From Rhodospirillales bacterium 69-11 (GTDB lineage Bacteria; Pseudomonadota; Alphaproteobacteria; Acetobacterales; Acetobacteraceae): a DNA stretch of 38,295 nt. The DNA is taken from NCBI GenBank assembly GCA_001898425.1, contig MKTV01000100.1, positions 1,873 through 40,167 on the forward strand, read 5' to 3'. Every line of letters starts with the position of its first letter. Within the stretch, counting starts at the first letter, position 1. Positions 8,188 through 15,825 of this stretch are shown piece by piece. Both the position numbers and the translations under genes were made by a program. The notes beneath the pieces are model-generated. The model did not search any database. It saw only the letters and a list, made by a program, of their open reading frames with translations, and was not told the origin of the DNA.

Positions 8188-10563
8188 CTAAGCGGCGTAC
8201 AAGAGGCCGGACATTTCGTTGACGGCTGCGCGAAGCTTCTCCGGACCTCCGAAGCGTCGCGCGATTTCACTCGGATTGCCGAAGCCCGCGAGCGGCGGCA
8301 CTTTCAGGATGCCAGGCAGCACGAACTGAGCCGCGCCGTGGTCGGCGTATTTTTCGAGCAGGGCCTCAAGCACGGCCCGCGCCTCGGCGCCGTACTGGTC
8401 GAAGAAGTCCCGGCGGTCACGCTGCAGGCGTTCCGCGCGCTCCCTGCGAGTCCTTAGCGGTGCATTCCACGCGAGATGACAAAGGAGGTCGAAGGGATCG
8501 TCATCTGGCCGACCGGCTTCCTGCGCCAAGGTCTCAAGGTCGATGCCGCGCTCGGCGAGTGCTTCGACCACGGCCTGGCGCTTATCGGCATCGAGCCAGT
8601 CCGCGCGAAAGCTCGCTGCGGTCGGATAGAGCGTTCGGACCTTCTCACCGGTCCAGTCCGTCAGCTTCTTGCAGGTTAGACGTTTTCCGTCGGTGTCCAG
8701 CTCGTAGACGAGGTGGGCAACCACCTCCACCGCCCCGCCATCGACGTAGTACTTGCGCGGTTCGCCCGGCTCTTCGTCCGGCGGCAGCCCACTCGGCGGC
8801 TGCTCGCCTTCCGGCTCGTCGGCCGTCTCCTGCGGAGGCTTCTCCTCGCCTTCGGTCGTCACCACCTCGCCGTCGGCGTCGATCTCGGTGACCGTTTCGG
8901 CCGTCGGCTCGCCATCGAATTCCGGGTCCGCGAACTTCTCCGTGGCGGTGCCGGTGTAATCGAGGATGTTGAAGAAGAGCTTGCCGTAGTCCTCGCGCAA
9001 GCGAGTGCCGCGCCCAATGATCTGCTTGAACTCGGTCATCGAGCCCACGACACGCGCGAGAACGACATTTTTGCAAGTCGGCGCGTCCACGCCCGTAGTC
9101 AGAAGCTGCGACGTCGTCAGGATGACGGGAACTTTCGTCTCCACATCCTGAAACGCATTCAGCTTGCCCTTCCCGATGTCCCCCTCGTCGGCGGTGACGC
9201 GACAAGCGTAGTCCGGATAGGCGATGACGAGATCTGAATTGAGGTTAGCAAGCGCGCGGCGCATCTCGCTCGCATGCTCCTGATCGACACAGAACACGAT
9301 CGTCTTGGCGAAGCGGTCCGTCTGGGCAAGGAAGTGCGTGAGATGTCGGGCGATTGCTTCGGTGCGGGCGCGCAGCGCGACGACACGCTCGAAGTCCTTC
9401 GTGTGATACTCGTCGTCGGGAATCTCGCGTCCGAAGCGGTCGAGCTCGCCCTTGGTCGGCCGCCAGCCGGCGGCGTCATAATCGGTGACCACCCGGTGCA
9501 CGCGGTACGGTGCAAGGAAGCCATCGGCTATGCCTTGCGCCAGCGAATAGGTGTAGAGCGGCGCGCCGAAATAGGCGTAGGTGTCGCGGTTGTCATCCCT
9601 GAGCGGGGTGGCGGTCATGCCGAGCTGATATGCCGGCTCGAAATACTCCAGGATCTCCCGCCAGCTGCTGTCGTCGCGCGCGCTGCCGCGATGGCATTCG
9701 TCGACGATGATGAGATCGAAGAAGTCGCGCGCGTATTCGCGATAGAGGCCCGGCCTTCGCTCGTCGCGGGCGATGGCTTGATAGATCGCGAAATAGATGT
9801 CGCGAGCCTGGCTGACGACACCATTCTCGATCTTGAAGCGGGCGTCGCCGAACGGCGCGAACGTCTTGCCCATCGGATCATCGACGAGGATGTTGCGGTC
9901 CGCGAGAAAGAGGATCTTCGGTTTGCGGAAATCTCCGCGCTTATTCCATCCAGCACTCCAGAGCCGCCAAGCAATTTGGAAAGCTACCGCCGTCTTTCCG
10001 GCGCCGGTGCACAGCGTCAGGAGCGCGCGGCGCCTGCCGGTGAGAATGGCTTGGAGCGCCTGATTGACCGCGCCTTCTTGATAGTAGCGGAGCGGCTTGC
10101 CTGGGTCGGGAAACCCCGGCGTGAGAAGCCGATCGGCCGCAGCATCGTCAGCTAGACCTAGGCCCGCGCGCTGGCGCGCCCACAATTCCGCCGGTGCTGG
10201 AAAGTCGGTGCGCAGCGTTTCAGCACCGGTGAAGAAGTCGAACTCCACGATCTCGGCGCCGTTCGTGGCAATGGCAAACTTCAGCCCCAGAATCTCGGCG
10301 TATTCCCTGGCCTGCTGCAGGCCATCGGCAGCGGACTTGTAGCTGGCCTTCGCTTCCACGACGGCAATGGGGTAGTCGGCGCTGTAGCGCAGGATGTAGT
10401 CGGCCCGCTTCTGCCGACCGCGGCGAGCACGACCCCCGACGAAAATCACCCGGCCATCGGTGAAGGTGCGCTGCTCGTTGATCGCGTGGGGAGCGTTATC
10501 CCATCCGGCGGCTTGCAGACCCGGCACAACGAATTTTCGACAGGTGTCGGCCTCTGTGTTCAT
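8188..10563 (-). CDS. hsdR: Type I restriction endonuclease subunit R (HsdR, EcoEI-like)
   Basis: A 791-residue protein. Seen: an N-terminal nuclease domain with D55 and E70-A-K72 (PD-(D/E)XK), a Walker A CTGAGKT at 185-191, a DECH box at 288-291 and TATP at 317-320. A second helicase lobe is followed by an acidic, Pro/Glu-rich linker (roughly 555-605) and a helical C-terminal domain as in EcoEI-type R subunits. Role: ATP-driven translocation and cleavage of DNA lacking the cognate methylation, together with the HsdM-HsdS fusion. The length is short compared with EcoKI HsdR (over 1,100 residues) but usual for the EcoEI-like group. The ATG overlaps the abiEii stop as ATGA. The nuclease residues and ATPase motifs look intact, so the enzyme should be active. 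Confidence 0.92.
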   Translation of the reverse strand: MNTEADTCRKFVVPGLQAAGWDNAPHAINEQRTFTDGRVIFVGGRARRGRQKRADYILRYSADYPIAVVEAKASYKSAADGLQQAREYAEILGLKFAIATNGAEIVEFDFFTGAETLRTDFPAPAELWARQRAGLGLADDAAADRLLTPGFPDPGKPLRYYQEGAVNQALQAILTGRRRALLTLCTGAGKTAVAFQIAWRLWSAGWNKRGDFRKPKILFLADRNILVDDPMGKTFAPFGDARFKIENGVVSQARDIYFAIYQAIARDERRPGLYREYARDFFDLIIVDECHRGSARDDSSWREILEYFEPAYQLGMTATPLRDDNRDTYAYFGAPLYTYSLAQGIADGFLAPYRVHRVVTDYDAAGWRPTKGELDRFGREIPDDEYHTKDFERVVALRARTEAIARHLTHFLAQTDRFAKTIVFCVDQEHASEMRRALANLNSDLVIAYPDYACRVTADEGDIGKGKLNAFQDVETKVPVILTTSQLLTTGVDAPTCKNVVLARVVGSMTEFKQIIGRGTRLREDYGKLFFNILDYTGTATEKFADPEFDGEPTAETVTEIDADGEVVTTEGEEKPPQETADEPEGEQPPSGLPPDEEPGEPRKYYVDGGAVEVVAHLVYELDTDGKRLTCKKLTDWTGEKVRTLYPTAASFRADWLDADKRQAVVEALAERGIDLETLAQEAGRPDDDPFDLLCHLAWNAPLRTRRERAERLQRDRRDFFDQYGAEARAVLEALLEKYADHGAAQFVLPGILKVPPLAGFGNPSEIARRFGGPEKLRAAVNEMSGLLYAA

Positions 10564-11666
10564 GCTCCTGCGCCCCCCGCCTGGCCTCCGCTTGCCGCCG
10601 CCGACTTTGTTCTGGCTTGGTTGATGCGTGCCTCGAGCTCCGCCACCCGGCTGAGCACCTCTTCGAGCGCGGGCGCCTTGCCAAAGATCATCCCTGCCAT
10701 GGCGGCGTAATCGCGCGCGAGTTCAGCGGCCATTTCTGCGCTTGGCGAGAGCGTGAAAGAGCCGGGCGCCGCAGTCGCGAGGTTCAGATCTGGACTGTTG
10801 AAAAACATGCGGGCGTGCCGCACGCAGTCGACGCCTAGCGCGAGATCGCTCGAAGCAGCGCGACCGACATCGGAGTCGAGTAGCCGGTAGACGTCGTAGT
10901 AGTGCCGCGAAATCCGCTGGCCGCCACCGCGAAGCGCGCCGCGCGCGTCGAACCATTGGCGTAACCCATGCAAGATCACGATCTTGTCCCAGAAGGTGCG
11001 TTCCGCGACGACAGTTCTGACGTCGGGCACGCTCAGCTTGAGATCGGCGAGCACGTCCGCGACGTAAGGTTTGACGATTGCGGGTTGGTTCGGATCGAGA
11101 GCTGACTTGGCGCCTGACTCGATCTTGACCGCCGGCCTGACGTAACCTTCGTCAGCCGCAGTGACCTTCGGATACCAGATCAACAGGCTTTGCCGGTCGG
11201 GGTCGTCGGGATCGAGCTCCACCCGCCCGGCTTCAGACTCCAGGCCCGCAGTCTCCAGCGTCTCGCGCAAATGCCCCTCGACCTGCAGGCGCATCGTCTC
11301 GTTCACGTAGGCCTGACTCGCGCTCTTGATGGCGTCGAGGCGCCGTCGCCGTTTCTTGCCGCTCAGCGCCTCCAGTTCATCGACCGTCGCGCCCTCGCCC
11401 AGGTCGTCCCGGAAGATCGTGATGTCGATGTCTTCCGAGAAGCGGGAGATCAATCCGAACGCCTTCGACAGCGAGGTCCCGCCCTTGAAAAGCAGTCGAG
11501 GGCCGCCCGCCTCGGCGCCGTTGAAGAGCGCATCGAGGGTCCAACAGACCCAGAAGTCCTTTTCGATGTTCTGCTCCGGGGCGCCCAAGCGCTGCGCCGC
11601 GCCGAGGAAGGCGTCGCGGCGGTCCTCCGCAGCAGCCGAAAGGAAGGTGACGAAACCCGGATTCAT
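10560..11666 (-). CDS. AbiEii/AbiGii-type nucleotidyltransferase (toxin)
   Basis: A 368-residue protein. Seen: KDFW at 36-39, KGGTSLSK at 61-68 and the acidic pair EDIDI at 78-82. These form the DNA polymerase beta-like nucleotidyltransferase core of the AbiEii family. The C-terminus is Ala-rich and helical with a short basic tail. Known: AbiEii toxins act with AbiEi antitoxins in abortive infection, and related MenT enzymes add nucleotides to tRNA. Inferred: this is the toxin of a pair with the upstream DUF6088 gene, which it overlaps by four bases. It is unusual that it is also coupled by ATGA overlap to hsdR, so loss of operon expression would affect antitoxin, toxin and restriction together. 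The key residues are intact. Confidence 0.88.
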   Translation of the reverse strand: MNPGFVTFLSAAAEDRRDAFLGAAQRLGAPEQNIEKDFWVCWTLDALFNGAEAGGPRLLFKGGTSLSKAFGLISRFSEDIDITIFRDDLGEGATVDELEALSGKKRRRRLDAIKSASQAYVNETMRLQVEGHLRETLETAGLESEAGRVELDPDDPDRQSLLIWYPKVTAADEGYVRPAVKIESGAKSALDPNQPAIVKPYVADVLADLKLSVPDVRTVVAERTFWDKIVILHGLRQWFDARGALRGGGQRISRHYYDVYRLLDSDVGRAASSDLALGVDCVRHARMFFNSPDLNLATAAPGSFTLSPSAEMAAELARDYAAMAGMIFGKAPALEEVLSRVAELEARINQARTKSAAASGGQAGGAGA

Positions 11667-12340
11667 CGGCGGCTCCCGGGCTGTCGCTTGGTCGGATTGT
11701 CCCGGGACGAGGAGGACGGCGCTTTATCGAGCAGGGGCCGCAAAAAGGTCTGCATCCAATCCGGCAGGCTGGTGAAGCCGTCGCGCAAGTCCGCCGCAAT
11801 GGCCGCACCGTGATCGGGATCGGCGAGGATCGCGGCCAGGCGGCGGCGAATACGATCGCGATCGCCGTCGATCGTGCTGCGCAGCCACTGCAGCGCCTGA
11901 ACGACGCGCATCGCCGGACGGCCCGCCCAGTGCAGGCGGCTGGGCGCGGTGAGTTTGAAGGTGATGGTCTGGGCGCCCAACCTGATCGGACGCAGGCGCG
12001 CGTCGGTGTGGACCGAGATCTTGGCCGGAACCGCATCCGTCAGCCCGAGGTCGTTGGCGGCCGTCAGCCCGTCGACCAGCATGCGCGCCTGGTCTCGTCG
12101 CACTAGCGCGTCGATGACCCGGCGTGGATCGGGATTGGTCGGTTTCCCGGTCAGGCTGTTGGGCCGAGGGAGATCGTAAAGACCGCGCGTGATGCGGCGG
12201 ATCTCTCCGGCGCTGGTCATACGTGACAGCGCCTGGTCGATCGCATCGCGCGAGCCGATGTCCAGAAAGTCGGTCGGCGTCCAGACGCCGAACGGCGCCT
12301 GGGCAACCATCCTCTTTTGAATCTGGGATTTGAGATCCAT
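11663..12340 (-). CDS. DUF6088/AbiEi-like antitoxin and probable operon repressor
   Basis: A 225-residue protein. Seen: an N-terminal winged-helix-like segment (about 1-60) with WTPTDFLDIGSRDAIDQAL and then IRRITRGLYDLP, which is the usual start of DUF6088/AbiEi transcriptional regulators. A mid domain resembles the AbiEi C-terminal antitoxin domain, and the tail is basic and Ser/Arg-rich. Known: AbiEi antitoxins neutralise AbiEii and repress their own promoter through inverted repeats. Here two palindromes lie just upstream (12354-12426), which fits that model. It is the first gene of the seven-gene operon, and its stop overlaps the abiEii start as ATGA. The ATG at 12340 has only a weak Shine-Dalgarno sequence (GGGTG further upstream). 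Confidence 0.85.
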   Translation of the reverse strand: MDLKSQIQKRMVAQAPFGVWTPTDFLDIGSRDAIDQALSRMTSAGEIRRITRGLYDLPRPNSLTGKPTNPDPRRVIDALVRRDQARMLVDGLTAANDLGLTDAVPAKISVHTDARLRPIRLGAQTITFKLTAPSRLHWAGRPAMRVVQALQWLRSTIDGDRDRIRRRLAAILADPDHGAAIAADLRDGFTSLPDWMQTFLRPLLDKAPSSSSRDNPTKRQPGSRR

Positions 12341-12353
12341 TATCGACGCACCC

Positions 12354-12382
12354 TGTCAGAAAAATGTATACCTATTTCTGAC
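12354..12382. promoter_or_regulatory. Palindromic operator 1 upstream of abiEi
   Basis: The arms TGTCAGAAA and TTTCTGAC form an inverted repeat of about 29 bases, 14 bases upstream of the abiEi ATG. It covers the candidate -10 box. It is a near copy of the second palindrome 43 bases away, about four helical turns, so both would face the same side of the DNA. It is a likely binding site for the AbiEi-like protein. Confidence 0.75.
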
Positions 12383-12393
12383 CGAGGAGTCGA
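12365..12393 (-). promoter_or_regulatory. Candidate sigma70-type promoter of the abiE-RM operon
   Basis: On the - strand, TCGACT (-35, 12388-12393) and TATACA (-10, 12365-12370) are separated by 17 bases. The -10 matches the consensus well and the -35 has two mismatches. The -10 and most of the spacer are inside palindrome 1, as expected for a repressed promoter. It is the only promoter-like site seen for the seven genes downstream. Confidence 0.5.
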
Positions 12394-12396
12394 GGC

Positions 12397-12426
12397 TGTC
12401 AGAAAAATGACTACAAATTTCTGACA
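12397..12426. promoter_or_regulatory. Palindromic operator 2 upstream of abiEi
   Basis: The arms TGTCAGAAA (12397-12405) and TTTCTGACA (12418-12426) are perfectly complementary over 9 bases, with a 12-base AT-rich centre. The site is upstream of the candidate -35 box. It shares its left 14 bases with palindrome 1 except the last, supporting a dimeric regulator bound at two phased sites. Confidence 0.78.
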
Positions 12427-12507
12427 CGCTTTCCTTTCGCGCGTCGGCCATGAGGCCCGGTTGGGGACCCTTACCGGGATCTGAATCCTCTCCCTTGAGA
12501 CCGCCAC

Positions 12508-15500
12508 TCAGCCCGCCGAGCCGACTGAGATCCAGCGAACAAGACCCGGCGTCATATAGACCAGGGCGCCCCGCGGGGCGCGTGTCGCCCGCAGATAGTC
12601 TTCAAGCTGACCGGAATGGAGGCGAATATCCGCGTCGGACGGATCGACGTCGCTCTTCCAGTCGACGACCACCTCGGCGCCATCCCCGGCATAGGCGATC
12701 GCATCGATGCGCCCGGCGAGCGCCCTTGGGTTCGAGCGACCCTCGAGCAGCGCATAGACCGGCCACTCGGGGGTCAGCCGTTCGCGAAGCGCCGCGATGT
12801 CCGACAGCTGCAACGTGCGCCAGGCGGTCGCGGCGATCTCGTCGGCGTCCGGGAGCACATCGCCGTCGTCGGGATCGCGGACCAGTTCCGCGAGTAGCTC
12901 GCGGGCTCGGCTGGCAAAGTGCCCCACCTCCTCGACGAGCTCGCCCGTCAGTACCTCTTCCATCAACTTATGCAGAAGAAGACCGCGCACGCGCCCCGCG
13001 CCGACCGGCAAATCGACCTCGGGCGCATCGCCAGCGTCGAGCGTGATGGCCTCGGTCGCCTGCAGGCGGTCCGGATCATGATCGCTCGGCCGGACCCAGG
13101 TCAGCGGAACGGCCGCTTCTTCGATGATCGCGTGCTCGGCTGCGAACTGCTCAGCGGTCTGGGTGTTCGGCGAGTCGGCACTCACCGGCGTCAGCGCCGG
13201 CGTCATGCGGGAGACATCCAGCTCCGGCAATGTGTCCTGGCCCAGGTTGACGACGCAAGCCCAGGACTTCTGCTCGGCCTGCGCCAATTCCGGCACGATC
13301 AACAACTCACGGGCTCGCGTGCAGGCCACGTACCAGAGCCGTTCCCGTTCGCGCATCAGACTCTCGTCATCGGTCTCGAGCGCTGCGCGCAGCTCGGGCG
13401 GCACGACGTCACCGATCACCCAATGCAGCGTGTCATCGTCAGCCCGGTGCACAAACGGCTCGCGGGAGCGCAGCAAGGTTGCGGTGTTGATCGGGATCAC
13501 CACCGGCCATTCGAGCCCCTTGGCGCTGTGGATCGTAATGATCTCGATGGCGTCTCCCTCAGCATCGACGCGGCCCTCGCCGTGGGCCGCGCCGTTGCGC
13601 CAATCGCGGCTCACGTCGCGGGCGAAGCGCTTCATGCCTTTGACGCCGTAGGGCCGCGCCCGTTCGAGCAGCGCCTCGACGTTGGCGGCGGCTCGCGCGC
13701 TGCGATCGCCTTCGCGCGCGCTCAGGATCGGCCGTACCGCCAGGCGCTCGACGGCTTCGGCGAGCAGCAGTGCGGGTGTCGTTGCCCGCGCCCGGCGGCG
13801 CAGGTCCTGGAGGATCGTGAGGACCCGCCGCGCGACGGGATGAGCGACGTGATCGGAGTCCGTCGCGAGCGAGAACCGAGGGATTGCATCGGGCCGCTCG
13901 CCAAGCGGCGGCAACCCGGCGGTAATGTCGAGCAACTCCTCCTCGCTGAGGCCCGCCAACGGACCGCGCATCAAGGCGCCGAACGCCAAGGTGTCGCCGC
14001 CGTCCGCCAGCACGCGCACGAGCGCGACGAGATCCTGCACCTCCTGGCGGCGGAAGAGACCTTTGCCAGCCTGGGAGGCGATCGGGAGCCCGCGGGCTTC
14101 GAACGCCCGTTCGTAGCGCCAGAGCTCCGAGCCCGTCGGCGCGAGCAGCGCGATGCCGCCCGGCGTCAGCGGCGCAAGCTCGCCGTCTTCATCTCGGATC
14201 GTCACGTTGCCGATCAGCCGCGTGCAGAGATCGGCGACAGCTTCGGCTTCGGCATCGCGGATCTGGGCGGCCCGCGAGTCCGGCGGCACATCGATCGTGA
14301 TCTTGGCGGCGCACGGCAGATCGTGATCCGGCGGATCGAGCGTTGGCGCGAGCTCCACGTAGCCCGGCTGATTCCGGGCCGAGAGCGGCGTGGCGAAACA
14401 GCGGTTGATGTGGGTCAGGATCGCCGGCCGTGAGCGGAAGTTCGCCGTGATCTGGACGATGTTGCTCGGCCAGCGCCGGGCGATAGCGTTCCGCGCCTCC
14501 GCGTAAGAGCCGACGTCGGCGCCCCGGAAGCGGTAGATCGCCTGCTTGGGGTCGCCGACCATGAAGAGAGCGCCCTCGCGCAGACGGCAGTCCTGCCAGC
14601 GCGCCGGGCTGTCGTCGGCGGCGATGCGAAAGAGGATCTCCGCCTGGATAGGGTCCGTGTCCTGGAACTCGTCGACGAAAATGTGGCGATAGCGCTGCCC
14701 GAGCGTGCGGCGGACCGCATCGTGGCTGCGCACGAGCGCGCGTGCCCGTTCCAGGAGATCGTCAAAGTCGAGAACAGCGGCAGCGCGCTTGAAAGCGGCG
14801 TAGTCGGCAAGCACCTCATCGAGCTCGTCGGACAGCTTGGCGACCAACGCCGTCGCCACACGGCCGAGGATCACCCGGTAACAGTGATCCACCCGCGCAA
14901 AATGGCGACCGGCCTCGGCGTTGAACTCGGCGCCGCGATCCTTGCCGGCGGCCTTGTCCCACGCCGTCTTCGTCCTTGGCGTCAGCAGATCGAAGGTGTG
15001 GCGCCGCATGCAAGGCAAGCGCGCCGGATGAGCGAGCCTCCAGAGCGTATCGAAGTCAGGCGGCGTCACGAAGCTGCCGGCGAAATGATTGGCCAGCGTC
15101 TCGAGCTGTCCGGCCACATCGAGCGTCTTGGGCTCGACGGGCTGCGCCGAAAGCCAGCGGCGGAAATCCGCGACGGCCTCGACGAGATCGATGTCCGGCC
15201 GGCCGCTGAGATCGGCCGCAGGCGCCCGCGCGCCGCGATGCTCCAAGCGAAACCGCGCCAGCGCCTGCAAGGTGGCGGCCACGTGATGCGGATCGTACCG
15301 CGACAGGGAGGCGATCGGATCGTCGGCTCGCGCCGGTCCGTTCAGGCGCCTTCTGAACCATTGCTCGAACACGGCCTCGAAGGCAGCTTGGGCCTGCGTC
15401 GCATCGAGAATGCTCGCGCCGGGATCGATATCGGCTTCGACGGCGTAGCTGCAGATGATGGTCTGGCAAAATGCGTGGATGGTCGTCGCGGTCAGCTCAT

Positions 15501-15825
15501 CAAGCTTGCGCGCGCCTTCCGAAAGGGCACGCCGCTGCGCGTCGGTCAGGCCGTCGGGCAAGGCCTCCCGCAGCGGTTTCGGAATACGTCCCGCGAGCAG
15601 ATCGTCGACGTAGCAGTGGACGCGTGCGCCGAGCGCGCTCGCCGCAAGCTCAGTGAAGGTAATGGCGGCGATCGAGCGCGGTTCAGCGCCGCTCGCCAAC
15701 AGCATCGTCAGGCGCCCGGCCATGAGCGCGGTCTTGCCGGTGCCCGCCGCCGCCTCCACCAGCAGCGTAAAATGCAATTCTGTGAGCGCCCTCAGGCGCG
15801 CGGACTCGTCGGCGAGCTTCGTCAT
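12508..15825 (-). CDS. AddA-like UvrD-family helicase-nuclease
   Basis: A 1105-residue protein. Seen: Walker A AAGTGKT at 26-32, ITFTELAA (motif Ia) soon after, VDEFQDTDPIQAE (motif II), a GDPKQAIYRFRGAD motif (motif III) and later UvrD motifs. At the C-terminus a RecB-type nuclease site has D1041 in GRIDAI, D1055-W-K1057 and GQLEDY. Role: ATP-driven unwinding and resection of DNA ends, in complex with the AddB-like protein whose stop overlaps this start (ATGA). Known: AddAB or RecBCD-type complexes repair breaks and degrade unprotected linear DNA. Inferred: an accessory-element version rather than the chromosomal addAB, given its neighbours. The length is close to typical AddA (about 1,150-1,250), slightly short. 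The gene ends 167 bases before abiEi, so it is a separate unit from that operon. Confidence 0.88.
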   Translation of the reverse strand: MTKLADESARLRALTELHFTLLVEAAAGTGKTALMAGRLTMLLASGAEPRSIAAITFTELAASALGARVHCYVDDLLAGRIPKPLREALPDGLTDAQRRALSEGARKLDELTATTIHAFCQTIICSYAVEADIDPGASILDATQAQAAFEAVFEQWFRRRLNGPARADDPIASLSRYDPHHVAATLQALARFRLEHRGARAPAADLSGRPDIDLVEAVADFRRWLSAQPVEPKTLDVAGQLETLANHFAGSFVTPPDFDTLWRLAHPARLPCMRRHTFDLLTPRTKTAWDKAAGKDRGAEFNAEAGRHFARVDHCYRVILGRVATALVAKLSDELDEVLADYAAFKRAAAVLDFDDLLERARALVRSHDAVRRTLGQRYRHIFVDEFQDTDPIQAEILFRIAADDSPARWQDCRLREGALFMVGDPKQAIYRFRGADVGSYAEARNAIARRWPSNIVQITANFRSRPAILTHINRCFATPLSARNQPGYVELAPTLDPPDHDLPCAAKITIDVPPDSRAAQIRDAEAEAVADLCTRLIGNVTIRDEDGELAPLTPGGIALLAPTGSELWRYERAFEARGLPIASQAGKGLFRRQEVQDLVALVRVLADGGDTLAFGALMRGPLAGLSEEELLDITAGLPPLGERPDAIPRFSLATDSDHVAHPVARRVLTILQDLRRRARATTPALLLAEAVERLAVRPILSAREGDRSARAAANVEALLERARPYGVKGMKRFARDVSRDWRNGAAHGEGRVDAEGDAIEIITIHSAKGLEWPVVIPINTATLLRSREPFVHRADDDTLHWVIGDVVPPELRAALETDDESLMRERERLWYVACTRARELLIVPELAQAEQKSWACVVNLGQDTLPELDVSRMTPALTPVSADSPNTQTAEQFAAEHAIIEEAAVPLTWVRPSDHDPDRLQATEAITLDAGDAPEVDLPVGAGRVRGLLLHKLMEEVLTGELVEEVGHFASRARELLAELVRDPDDGDVLPDADEIAATAWRTLQLSDIAALRERLTPEWPVYALLEGRSNPRALAGRIDAIAYAGDGAEVVVDWKSDVDPSDADIRLHSGQLEDYLRATRAPRGALVYMTPGLVRWISVGSAG

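Noticed and set aside
12919-14433. Long + strand frame opposite the AddA-like gene (504 codons)
   Set aside because: Antisense shadow: the - strand gene has all UvrD and nuclease motifs.
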